Assembly (NCBI GenBank): GCA_020852155.1
Contig: JADZBJ010000096.1
Span: 1 to 9,919 of the forward strand
DNA: 9,919 nucleotides
DNA from: Saprospiraceae bacterium
Lineage (GTDB): Bacteria; Bacteroidota; Bacteroidia; Chitinophagales; Saprospiraceae
Reading direction: 5' to 3'
Shown here: in pieces, positions 1 through 6,755 of the stretch
Layout: each line of letters begins with the position of its first letter
Position numbering within the stretch: the first letter of the stretch is position 1
Notes under the pieces: model-generated
What the model was told of the DNA's origin: nothing
Database searches by the model: none
Seen by the model: the letters and a program-made list of their open reading frames with translations, nothing else
Program-made: the position numbers and the translations under genes

Positions 1-356
1 ATTTGCAGTATTTTGGCAGTATGGATGACCTGAATCCTGATACCGCGCTTCATTGCTATCGCATTATTCAGGAATTGCTTCAAAACAGCCTGAAACATGC
101 CAAAGCAAAAGAAATTCTTGTACAATTAAACAGGACAGACCAGGAACTTACCCTTCTGGTTGAAGACGATGGCGTAGGGTTTGACAGTAAAAATTTCAAG
201 AAAGGTATGGGTACGGATAATGTTGCTCAGCGTGTGCATTACATTGGCGGCGAATTAAGTGTACAAACCGCGCCGGGAAAAGGGACAAGTACATTGGTTA
301 CTGTTCCCATGATTAAGGCCCTGGCAGCCAATAACCCGCCGAATGAAACAAACTGA
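1..356 (+). CDS. Sensor histidine kinase, NarL/HPK7 type, C-terminal ATPase domain (5' end outside window)
   Basis: This is the last ~117 codons of a sensor kinase, read in the frame starting at base 3; the frame is open to the window edge, so the sensor part and the phospho-accepting His helix lie upstream. The ATP-binding (HATPase_c) elements are in order: N-box ELLQNSLKHA (visible residues 24-33, with the Mg-binding Asn at 28), G1 box DDGVGF (55-60), G2-like GMG (68-70) and the closing GKGT (92-95) before a final beta strand. The spacing and the RIIQELLQNSLKHA context are typical of the short HPK7 kinases that act with LuxR/NarL-type response regulators. The protein would autophosphorylate in the cytoplasm and pass phosphate to a response regulator; none is visible here. 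It ends in TGA, 62 bp before the DUF4199 gene on the same strand. The family is clear, but the signal sensed cannot be told. Confidence 0.9.
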   Translation, partial: LQYFGSMDDLNPDTALHCYRIIQELLQNSLKHAKAKEILVQLNRTDQELTLLVEDDGVGFDSKNFKKGMGTDNVAQRVHYIGGELSVQTAPGKGTSTLVTVPMIKALAANNPPNETN

Positions 357-372
357 TCAATAGACTTGCCGC

Positions 373-401
373 TTTGTACAAACAACCTCTATTTATATCA
401 C
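373..401 (+). promoter_or_regulatory. Weak candidate promoter for the DUF4199 gene
   Basis: A TTTG (373-376) is followed after 17 bases by TATATCAC (394-401). This partly matches the Bacteroidota sigma-ABfr pattern TTTG-N17-23-TAnnTTTG; only the TA and the first T of the -7 box agree. It would start transcription about 10 bases before the ATG at 419. Co-transcription with the upstream kinase gene is equally possible. Confidence 0.25.
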
Positions 402-418
402 CTTAAACTTCTGCTTTT

Positions 419-991
419 ATGGATTATCTTGACCAAAATGCCTTACCCGATCCCGCTCAGGTCTCCAATCGGAACCTGGCCGTTCGCTACGGCGCGATCT
501 GGGCTGTGGCTGGCTTTTTAATGACCATCATCGGATTTTTGACCAGCACCGACCCGGCATTGCCTTCAACAAGCGGCGCAATCAAAGCGGTGTACTACAT
601 CCTGGGATTTGGCGTTGCGATTTGGGCCATCACAACAGCGATCAAACTGGATCGCTCGCAATTGGGCGGATTCATCAGCCTGGGCCGATGCGTCGGATTG
701 GGTACTATGATCGGACTGGTTTGCGGGGTTGTCGGCGGTATTTTACAGATTGTGTACCTGACGGTTATCAACCCGAACTATGCTGAAACCATGAAGGACG
801 TCATGACAGCTCAATTAGAAGAGCAGGGATTGAGCGAAGATCAAATCGAACAGGCGATGGGCATGGCCAGCATGTTTACCGGCCCTATCCCGACGTTTGT
901 CAGTTTTTTGATCGTAGGCTTGATAACAGGCGTACTGATTGGCCTGATCGCCGGACTTTTTATGAAAAACGAGCGTGCACCAATGCGATGA
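419..991 (+). CDS. DUF4199 family integral membrane protein
   Basis: A 190-residue membrane protein with about four hydrophobic helices (roughly residues 24-42, 54-74, 93-116 and 157-182). Family hallmarks of DUF4199 are visible: GGFISLGRCVGLGTMIG (83-99) entering helix 3, then INPNY (117-121), an acidic amphipathic segment with EEQGLSEDQIEQAM (134-147), and a glycine-rich last helix (GLITGVLIGLIAGLF). DUF4199 proteins are common in Bacteroidota and have no established function, so none is assigned. The ATG at 419 is the first in the frame and puts a short polar N-terminus ahead of helix 1. The gene follows the kinase fragment by 62 bp and converges on tolC, with the large hairpin directly after its stop codon. 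Confidence 0.85.
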   Translation: MDYLDQNALPDPAQVSNRNLAVRYGAIWAVAGFLMTIIGFLTSTDPALPSTSGAIKAVYYILGFGVAIWAITTAIKLDRSQLGGFISLGRCVGLGTMIGLVCGVVGGILQIVYLTVINPNYAETMKDVMTAQLEEQGLSEDQIEQAMGMASMFTGPIPTFVSFLIVGLITGVLIGLIAGLFMKNERAPMR

Positions 992-1128
992 TTGTTAGGT
1001 TGGTTATTTGTTGAACTGGTTATTTGGTTATTTGTGGAGTTGGTTATTTGTCGAATTAGATTTTTTTCCAAATAACCAACTCCACAAATAACCAAATAAC
1101 CAACTCCACAAATAACCAGTTCAACAAA
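991..1128. repeat. Large phased inverted repeat (GGTTATTTG / CAAATAACC array) between convergent genes
   Basis: The whole gap between the DUF4199 stop and the tolC stop is one inverted repeat. GGTTATTTG occurs at 1002, 1018, 1026 and 1042; its complement CAAATAACC occurs at 1069, 1085, 1093 and 1109. Spacing is 16, 8, 16 in both arms. Arm 1002-1050 pairs with 1069-1117 over 49 bp with three mismatches, all in one linker (TTGAACT against TGGAGTT), around an 18-nt loop that holds a T7 run. A second register pairs 1007-1050 perfectly, with a 16-nt bulge (1093-1108), reaching 1128, one base before the tolC stop codon. It could end transcription in both directions, but no U-tract follows either arm, so it is not a textbook intrinsic terminator. 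It may instead be a genome-wide repeat family. Confidence 0.9.
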
Positions 1129-2568
1129 TTACTTGAGCGCTATAGGTTTACCCAGGTAGAAATCAAGTATTTTCAATTTGAACAGGTAGTCATAACGCGC
1201 CACAACCAGATCGTTTTCAGCAATATCGCGGTTGTTACGTGCTGTAACTAAATCCAGGCTGTTCACGGTGCCGATGGCGTGTCGTTTTTCAGTATTTTGA
1301 AATGCCGTTTGCATGGCGTCGTTTGTTTTTTGGGCAGCCTCTAATTGACGACGGGCAGCGCGAGCATTGGCAATAGCCGTTTGAATATCATTTTTCAATT
1401 GTTGCTGCGCCTGGTTCTTTTGTAATTCCGCCGTTAATACGCCCAATCGTGCGCGCTCTACATTCAGGCGCGTTCGGCCATTTTGATAGATGGGGATATT
1501 CATACTCATAAATATACCCTGGCCAAAGTTCTGCTCAATTTGTTTCCCATAAGGGATTTTTGATGCTTCAATGATCGCCTCCGGGAAGGATACTTCAACC
1601 GGAACACCGCCGACTTTTATGGTTTGCGGATCACCATCTCTGACACCGACAACATTGTAGTCCTGAAACTGTGAAGAGTAGTTTGATGACAGGTTTGCGC
1701 CGAGGTTGATACTGGGATAATAACCTGACTTGGCAATGGCGATGCCCTCTTTGGCGCTCATTTCACGGTATTCAGCTGCTTTTACACTGGTTTGTGTTTC
1801 GCGGGCAGTTTCATAAACGGCAGGCAGCCCCAGCATATCCGGATTGGCATCCGCAGGGATCAGTACTTCCGGGCGTTCAATCCGAAGATCGAAATCCGGT
1901 TCCAGTTGCAGAAATTGTTTCAGGGTGAGGTAGCCCAGTTCGAGGTTGTTTTGAACTTGCACCGCTGTTTGCTCATCGCGGGCCAGTTGCGCCATGACAT
2001 TGTATTGGTCGGCCAGTGGCAGGGTACCGGCATTGATGAGTTTTTGGGTTGTGGAGAGTTGTTGCCGACTGGTTTCGATGCGTTTTTGCGCATTTTCCAA
2101 TTGCTCTTCAGTGAGCAAAATATTGAGGTATGCACTGGCGATAGAAAGCGCCAGGGTGTTGCCGGTTTGTTGAGCGTCAGCTTGTGCTGCTTTCAGATCC
2201 CAACCAGCCTGTTTGATGCTATGGTTAATCAGCCCGCCATTGAAAATTGTCACACCGGCATTCACACCGAGGCTATTAAAGTTGGTGGCTACGGTGCTGA
2301 ACTGGTTGGTGGTAGGGTCAATGGTTCTACCGAATTGTTCACCACCACTGATTGAGCCACTCACATTGGGCAAACGGTTGGCTTTAGCCTGTTTTTCTGA
2401 CAGTATGGCTGTTCTGACTGATGCTTCAGCCTGCTTGAGGGTCAGGTTGTTGTCACGCGCATGTTGCAAACAGCGCTCAAGCGACCAGGTTTCTTGCGCC
2501 CAACTTTTTTGGGTGAAAAGAAGAATGACAGCCAGGTAAACGAATGGTTGAAAAGACTTGTACTTCAT
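1129..2568 (-). CDS. tolC: TolC-family outer membrane efflux protein
   Basis: A 479-residue precursor with a Sec signal peptide: basic MKYK, hydrophobic FVYLAVILLF, and likely cleavage after SWA (residue 24). The mature part has the two-repeat outer membrane efflux protein (OEP) layout. Repeat 1 (about 28-220) begins WSLERCLQHARDNNLTLKQAE and includes ASAYLNILLTEEQLENAQKR and the long helical GTLPLADQYNVMAQLARDE region. Repeat 2 (about 250-470) ends with GTVNSLDLVTARNN, typical of the second helical hairpin. Three copies would form a trimeric beta-barrel and alpha-helical exit duct for RND, ABC or MFS exporters. Length is usual for the family. No inner-membrane pump or membrane-fusion partner is in the window, so the substrate is unknown. 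It is likely its own transcription unit: the sdhB terminator lies upstream and the giant hairpin abuts its stop codon. No convincing promoter match was found. Confidence 0.92.
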   Translation of the reverse strand: MKYKSFQPFVYLAVILLFTQKSWAQETWSLERCLQHARDNNLTLKQAEASVRTAILSEKQAKANRLPNVSGSISGGEQFGRTIDPTTNQFSTVATNFNSLGVNAGVTIFNGGLINHSIKQAGWDLKAAQADAQQTGNTLALSIASAYLNILLTEEQLENAQKRIETSRQQLSTTQKLINAGTLPLADQYNVMAQLARDEQTAVQVQNNLELGYLTLKQFLQLEPDFDLRIERPEVLIPADANPDMLGLPAVYETARETQTSVKAAEYREMSAKEGIAIAKSGYYPSINLGANLSSNYSSQFQDYNVVGVRDGDPQTIKVGGVPVEVSFPEAIIEASKIPYGKQIEQNFGQGIFMSMNIPIYQNGRTRLNVERARLGVLTAELQKNQAQQQLKNDIQTAIANARAARRQLEAAQKTNDAMQTAFQNTEKRHAIGTVNSLDLVTARNNRDIAENDLVVARYDYLFKLKILDFYLGKPIALK

Positions 2569-2742
2569 GTATCAGCATGGATATAGGTTACCGCAGGCAA
2601 GAGTACAAAGAGCCATGCAACTATCCGCAGGGTTTTCTATGAATGGACACGATTGGCGGATGAATTTGTCTGGAAAATTGTTGAACACCGCCTTTTAATA
2701 CGCAAATGGAATGCTGGTTGAGGGCCTGAATCAATTGTTTAC

Positions 2743-2785
2743 AAAAAAAAGCAGCTTCCTCACGTGCGAGACGCGAAGAAGCTGC
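2743..2785 (-). terminator. Rho-independent terminator of the sdh operon
   Basis: On the minus strand an 8-bp perfect stem (GCAGCTTC / GAAGCTGC, plus-strand 2751-2758 with 2778-2785) closes a 19-nt loop and is followed directly by eight T residues (A8 at 2743-2750 on the plus strand). It lies 24 bp downstream of the sdhB stop codon. It is the only canonical intrinsic terminator seen along the sdhC-to-sdhB unit, which supports one transcript for all six genes. Confidence 0.88.
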
Positions 2786-2809
2786 ATATCAATCAATGGT
2801 AGAAAAGAA

Positions 2810-3565
2810 TCAGACCATTGCTTTATCGGAAGCAAATACTGCCGACATATATTCGCGATTCATGCGCGCGATGTTGCGAACTGAAATTTCTTTCGGGCAT
2901 TCTGCTTCGCAGGCCTTGACGTTCGAACATTGACCGAAGCCTTCCTTGTCCATTTGTGCAACCATCGCCAGCACGCGTTTTTGGCGCTCTACATGACCTT
3001 GTGGCAACAGCGCCAGATGGCTCACTTTGGCAGAAGTAAAGAGCATAGCCGACGAGTTCGGGCAAGCTGCAACGCAAGCGCCGCAACCGATACAAGCCGC
3101 AGCATCGAAAGATTGGGATGCTTGCTCTTTTTCAATCGGAATAGCATTGGCATCCTGCGCCTGGCCTGTGTTGACGCTGACATAACCACCGCTCTGGATG
3201 ATACGGTCGAAAGAAGAGCGATCCACCACGAGGTCTTTGATCACAGGGAAAGCCTGCGCGCGGAAAGGCTCAATGACGATGGTTTCTCCATCGTGGTAGT
3301 GCCGCATGTGTACCTGGCAAGTGGTGGTGCCTTGCATCGGCCCGTGCGGACGGCCGTCAATCACCAATGAGCAGGTGCCGCAAATGCCTTCACGACAGTC
3401 GTGTTCAAATGCCACAGGCTCCTCGCGGTTGTTCACCAATTGCTCATTCAATACGTCAAGCATTTCCAGAAAAGACATGTCCGGATTGACGTCAGGAAGT
3501 TCGTAGGTGACGAATTCGCCTTTAAAGCGGCCACCTTGTCGCCAGATTTTGAGCGTAAGACGCAT
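2810..3565 (-). CDS. sdhB: Succinate dehydrogenase / fumarate reductase iron-sulfur subunit
   Basis: This 251-residue subunit carries electrons from the SdhA flavin to the quinone and haem site in SdhC through three clusters. [2Fe-2S] ligands are C57, C62 and C65 (CREGICGTC) plus C83; the 17-residue spacing before C83 carries the RPHGPMQGTTTC insertion usual in Bacteroidota and Wolinella-type enzymes. The C-terminal ferredoxin domain has CIGCGACVAACP (C158, C161, C164, C168) and C213/C219/C223 (CSNVKACEAECP). By comparison with E. coli SdhB, C158/C161/C164/C223 should bind [4Fe-4S] and C168/C213/C219 should bind [3Fe-4S]. All ligands are present, so it should be functional. It is the last gene of the unit, 45 bp after the lipoprotein gene and about 3.2 kb from sdhA, whereas these genes normally adjoin. 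The direction of reaction (succinate oxidation or fumarate reduction) cannot be told from sequence. Confidence 0.96.
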   Translation of the reverse strand: MRLTLKIWRQGGRFKGEFVTYELPDVNPDMSFLEMLDVLNEQLVNNREEPVAFEHDCREGICGTCSLVIDGRPHGPMQGTTTCQVHMRHYHDGETIVIEPFRAQAFPVIKDLVVDRSSFDRIIQSGGYVSVNTGQAQDANAIPIEKEQASQSFDAAACIGCGACVAACPNSSAMLFTSAKVSHLALLPQGHVERQKRVLAMVAQMDKEGFGQCSNVKACEAECPKEISVRNIARMNREYMSAVFASDKAMV

Positions 3566-3610
3566 ATTTCGTTGTTGATTAGTGTACTGGTTGATCTTGA
3601 AACTGGTTAA

Positions 3611-4105
3611 TCAGGGTTTTTCGAGCGTAATGCCGACTATTTTGTCGTTTTCGTATGTAATGGCCATGCCTAATGAAACATAAGCCACAACATTATCTGT
3701 TGCGCCGCCGATTTCCGGGTTGCCATAAGCAGCAACAACATCAGTGCGATTGCTACCTATACCGATGCCTTTTGCCGTTTTTCCGCTAAAAGGCGGCGTC
3801 AACGAAAAAGAAGCAATTTTCAGGGTCGATGCAATGGCCGAGTCTGTAGTTGGTTCAAAATTGGCGGTTATACCCGACTGGATATAATAGACAGCGTGGT
3901 AGTAATAGCTGCCAATCTGGTAATACGTACCGGCGATATTGCCATATACATTAAACAAGGTGTAAGCCTGATCGCCGATTTTGACGGATTTCAGTCCTTC
4001 ACCTGGAAAAATTTCTGTCGTATCTGCTGGCGGCTCGTCCTCTTTGCCACAGGCAAAAAGCAGAACTGACATCAGCAGCAGGGTGAAAATTCGAGTTAAA
4101 TTCAT
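3611..4105 (-). CDS. Small lipoprotein with two GxxIG...YGNP-like half-repeats
   Basis: A 164-residue protein. The N-terminus MNLTRIFTLLLMSVLLFACG is a lipoprotein signal with lipobox LFAC, so Cys19 should be lipidated. The following GKEDEPP resembles the K-(D/E)2 export signal described for surface lipoproteins in Bacteroidota, suggesting exposure on the outer face of the outer membrane (inference). The body has GIGIGSNRTDVVAAYGNP (113-130) followed by MAITYENDKIVGITLEKP at the end. This resembles the helix-turn-strand pattern of small BamE-like or DUF lipoproteins. A weaker version, GLKSVKIGDQAYTLFNVYGN (37-56), suggests two related halves. No function can be named. It lies 62 bp after the upstream exported-protein gene and 45 bp before sdhB, all in the same direction, so it is probably in the sdh transcript. 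Confidence 0.75.
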   Translation of the reverse strand: MNLTRIFTLLLMSVLLFACGKEDEPPADTTEIFPGEGLKSVKIGDQAYTLFNVYGNIAGTYYQIGSYYYHAVYYIQSGITANFEPTTDSAIASTLKIASFSLTPPFSGKTAKGIGIGSNRTDVVAAYGNPEIGGATDNVVAYVSLGMAITYENDKIVGITLEKP

Positions 4106-4167
4106 GATATATCAGGATTTTGGTGATTTGAAATATAAGGTGTTGTTCTGGTTTTATTGGTTGTAAT

Positions 4168-5448
4168 TCAAATACCTGTCAGTTTTCTAATGAGAGAGCA
4201 ATCGTCAATCAACAGATGCCCTTTAGAATTTTTATCTTGATTGTTTTGTATGCTGAAGTATATCTGTTGACAATCAAATGATTGAGGCTTCAAGTGGAAA
4301 GTATATGTTTTCCATTCTGTATGATCAATTAACGGGCTTTGCGCCAGCAATTCTGCCTGTGAGTCCTGGTGATTGACGCCCCAGATGCAAAGTTGCTGGG
4401 AAGCATCATCAAATGCTTCACGTTTCTTGCTGGCATAAGTTCTTTTTGTAAGTACCTGCGTCGTGCTTGAAAAATGGTATTTATATCCAACGCCTGAATG
4501 CAGGAATTTAAACTTTTTCATGCGCGACAGGGAAATACTCACAGCGTATGTCGTGTCTTTTTTCAGTGCCGGGAAAATGTTCTGGGAAATCGAATGCGAT
4601 TTACCTTCATCAGTTAGCAGTACTGCAAAAAAACGACCTTCAGCAGCAGATTTTTCACCCTCTTTTATGGAATGCCCCGGTTCAATAGATGGTGATGCTT
4701 CCAGTTCATCCTGCCATACAAACCACCCTGTTGTAGAAGCATACCTTCCTGCGCGTTCGAATGACGGGTTGGCGAATTGAATTTCATCGGATGGCGTTTC
4801 AATCATACCTCGTCCGGTATCGCTTTCGTCGGCCGTTTGTTCAATGTCAGAACAGTTGTCAATCAGCAAATTTCCCGGCTTTAGTTCCGAACCCGGCGCA
4901 TAGTAGGCCATAAGGTCTATTTCGTCGTAGTCGTCGAGCGTGGGTTTGAAGACAAAATTGTACTTCACCCATTTTGAGTGCCCCACGGGTGCGCTTTCGG
5001 CCAGCAATTCGTCGCGTTTGGTGCGGGTATTATAGCCCCAGATACGCAGGATGGTTGGTCCGTTGAAATTGACCATTTTCCCCGATGGCGTGAGCGACAT
5101 GTACACATTCGAACGTGAAAGCCAGACGCTGAACCCATAACTCGAACCTTTTTTGATCGAGCCGTTCAAAACCTGTCCGACGCCCTCCCAGGTGTTGTTG
5201 TCTCTGGTGACCAGTCCGACGTAGCGATCGCCGTGCTGAGCCGCTAAACTCACCTCAAACTGACCGGGTTGAATATCCGGTGGACTGGTTTGCAAAGCCC
5301 CGACATTGAGCCATCCGTTGGGCGTAACACCGGGCGATGATTCGTTTTCTTCAAACGAAGCATTTTTCAGTGTAATTCGACCTTGAGAAAAGGCAAAACC
5401 GACATTAGTCAGCATTACAAATAATATCAAAGAACTGCGTGTTATCAT
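4168..5448 (-). CDS. Secreted two-module protein (CBM-like NPSFE/IWG/IDDCS modules), paralogue 1
   Basis: A 426-residue exported protein. The signal peptide is MITRSSLILFVMLTNVGFAFS with likely cleavage before Q22. Two homologous modules follow. Module 1 (about 24-203) has NASFE, PNGW, SPPDIQPG, GQVLNGSIKKG, RIWG (135-138), ELLAES (147-152), HSKWVKYNF and LLIDNCSDIE. Module 2 (about 223-421) has NPSFE (227-231), GW, SIEPG, CIWG, ELLAQSP, HTEWKTYTFHLKP and LLIDDCSLI. The pattern suggests a beta-sandwich like carbohydrate-binding modules (CBM4/9-like). Fold and ligand are inference: there is no catalytic domain, no transmembrane anchor and no T9SS-type C-terminal domain after module 2. Module 2 has an extra loop (about 310-345) rich in Lys, Tyr and Ser. 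The gene starts 16 bp after its paralogue ends, so they are certainly adjacent in one operon. Confidence 0.82.
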   Translation of the reverse strand: MITRSSLILFVMLTNVGFAFSQGRITLKNASFEENESSPGVTPNGWLNVGALQTSPPDIQPGQFEVSLAAQHGDRYVGLVTRDNNTWEGVGQVLNGSIKKGSSYGFSVWLSRSNVYMSLTPSGKMVNFNGPTILRIWGYNTRTKRDELLAESAPVGHSKWVKYNFVFKPTLDDYDEIDLMAYYAPGSELKPGNLLIDNCSDIEQTADESDTGRGMIETPSDEIQFANPSFERAGRYASTTGWFVWQDELEASPSIEPGHSIKEGEKSAAEGRFFAVLLTDEGKSHSISQNIFPALKKDTTYAVSISLSRMKKFKFLHSGVGYKYHFSSTTQVLTKRTYASKKREAFDDASQQLCIWGVNHQDSQAELLAQSPLIDHTEWKTYTFHLKPQSFDCQQIYFSIQNNQDKNSKGHLLIDDCSLIRKLTGI

Positions 5449-5464
5449 ATTTGGGTACTGGTGG

Positions 5465-6691
5465 TTACTTTATTGTAATTGTCGAACAATCATCTATTCT
5501 GATGTTCCCGGGGCCAGATTTTCCTTCTGGTGGTTTGACCAATAGAGAAAAATACCGGTAACTGCTTTTTCGCGGTGTCAATCGAAAGGTGTAGCGCTTC
5601 CATTCGGTGTGGTCAATGGGCGGACTTTCGGCCAATAATTCATATTGATTGGCGCTTTCATCCACACCCCAAATGCTCAATGTCAAAGATTGCCGATTGA
5701 ATGGAATTAAAACTTTGGCCATCGAAGGCTTCGATTTTAATGCGTTGTACAACAGTGAATCAAAAAACTGATAATCACTACTTGTTGACAAACTGACACT
5801 CCATTCATAGGTTGAATCCTGTAACAATGGCTGATCCAACTCTTGGCCAAGACTCTGATAAAGGTCTTTGGCTTCAGACAGCATCACCATGTAAGTCTTT
5901 CCGTCCGGGGCTTTATCCTGTCGAACGTTTCGACCGGGTTCAAGCACTGGCCAGAAAAAACCTTTAACTCTTTTGGCCTGCCAACCTGCGTAGGAGCGAT
6001 ATCTGCCCTTTCTTTCAAAAGAAGGATTGAGCAGGCGTATTTCCGAGGACTCCAACACTGGCACTGCCGAAACAGGGTGCGGATGGTCGGACATTAATTC
6101 CAGATCAGAACAATGATCGAGCAGCAAATTGCCGTTCATGCCGAATTTCTCACCGCCATAATTAACGATCAAATCCAGTTCGTCGAAGTCATCGGTTTGC
6201 GGCTTGAGGGCAAAACCATATTGCTTCCATTCCTGATGCGCCACCGCCGGACTTTCGGCCAGTAATTCCTGGTTGTGTGTCTGGTGATTAAAACCCCAGA
6301 TTTGGAGTTTGATCGGCGCATTGTAGTTGACGAACCTGGCCGTTGAGGTGAAAACTTTATAATCCGGCGCATGAGCCATCCAAAGGCGAAAGGCATAAGT
6401 CGCACCTTTTTTCAAAGGCGAAGCAAGCCGTTGGCCAATACCTTCAAAATTTTGATTGTCACAGGCCAACATGCCGATGAACTGATTGCCATCCGCCGCC
6501 AACCCGGTCGTTTTACTGAAAATATCGGGAGGCGTGTCTTCCATGCTGCCCAGATCAATCCAACCCAAAGGCGTTACACTCCTTCTGGCAGAATCCAGTT
6601 CAAACGACGGATTCACCAATGCTATTCGCGACTGCGAAAAAGCGATGTCAAAGAACAATAAACAAAGCGCAAGTACAAGTGGTGTTTTCAT
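5465..6691 (-). CDS. Secreted two-module protein (CBM-like NPSFE/IWG/IDDCS modules), paralogue 2
   Basis: A 408-residue exported protein with signal peptide MKTPLVLALCLLFFDIAFS, likely cleaved before Q20. It has the same layout as the next gene. Module 1 (about 22-198) has NPSFE (27-31), PLGW, DTPPDI, GQRLASPLKKG, QIWG (130-133), ELLAESP (142-148), HQEWKQYGFALKP and LLLDHCSDLE. Module 2 (about 217-407) has NPSFE (222-226), GW, LEPG, GQELDQPLLQD, SIWG (339-342), ELLAESP (351-357), HTEWKRYTFRL and IRIDDCSTI. One Cys is conserved at the end of each module (C194, C402). The pair probably arose by gene duplication of an already duplicated module. A binding or adhesive role at the surface or outside the cell is inferred; no enzyme motif is seen. 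The gene sits 58 bp after sdhA in the same direction. By eye it is more AT-rich than the sdh genes. Confidence 0.82.
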   Translation of the reverse strand: MKTPLVLALCLLFFDIAFSQSRIALVNPSFELDSARRSVTPLGWIDLGSMEDTPPDIFSKTTGLAADGNQFIGMLACDNQNFEGIGQRLASPLKKGATYAFRLWMAHAPDYKVFTSTARFVNYNAPIKLQIWGFNHQTHNQELLAESPAVAHQEWKQYGFALKPQTDDFDELDLIVNYGGEKFGMNGNLLLDHCSDLELMSDHPHPVSAVPVLESSEIRLLNPSFERKGRYRSYAGWQAKRVKGFFWPVLEPGRNVRQDKAPDGKTYMVMLSEAKDLYQSLGQELDQPLLQDSTYEWSVSLSTSSDYQFFDSLLYNALKSKPSMAKVLIPFNRQSLTLSIWGVDESANQYELLAESPPIDHTEWKRYTFRLTPRKSSYRYFSLLVKPPEGKSGPGNIRIDDCSTITIK

Positions 6692-6722
6692 GTTTTTCCC
6701 TGTTTCGAAAGGTTGAAAAATT

Positions 6723-6755
6723 CACTAACCACTCACCGCTAACCACTCATCACTT
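6723..6755. repeat. Short ACCACTCA-type tandem repeat overlapping the sdhA stop codon
   Basis: CTAACCACTCA occurs at 6725-6735 and again at 6739-6749, a 14-nt period, followed by TCACTT. The tract fills the start of the sdhA/paralogue-2 gap and runs into the sdhA stop codon (6750-6752). On the minus strand it reads TGAGTGGTTAG twice and shares the GGTTA core with the large repeat behind tolC. Confidence 0.6.

Noticed and set aside
841..1095. 84-codon minus-strand frame rich in Asn, Gln and Thr
   Set aside because: Its N-terminal half is simply a translation of the CAAATAACC repeat, and the rest is antisense to the DUF4199 gene. There is no sign of a real protein.
991..1128. CRISPR-like array or insertion-sequence ends
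   Set aside because: The units are 9 nt with 7-nt linkers and are arranged as an inverted repeat, not as equal direct repeats with unique spacers. No cas or transposase gene is present and the gap holds no coding sequence, so neither a CRISPR array nor an IS fits.
2623..2661. ATCCGC/GCGGAT 6-bp inverted repeat upstream of tolC
   Set aside because: The stem is short with a 27-nt loop, has no U-tract and has no promoter-like boxes beside it. It is not distinguishable from chance.
3576..5462. Shared ACCAGTAC-type sequences in the gaps before sdhB and before the 5448 gene
   Set aside because: An 8-base match in short AC-rich intergenic stretches is too weak to call a regulatory site. General richness in AACCA on the coding strand explains it.
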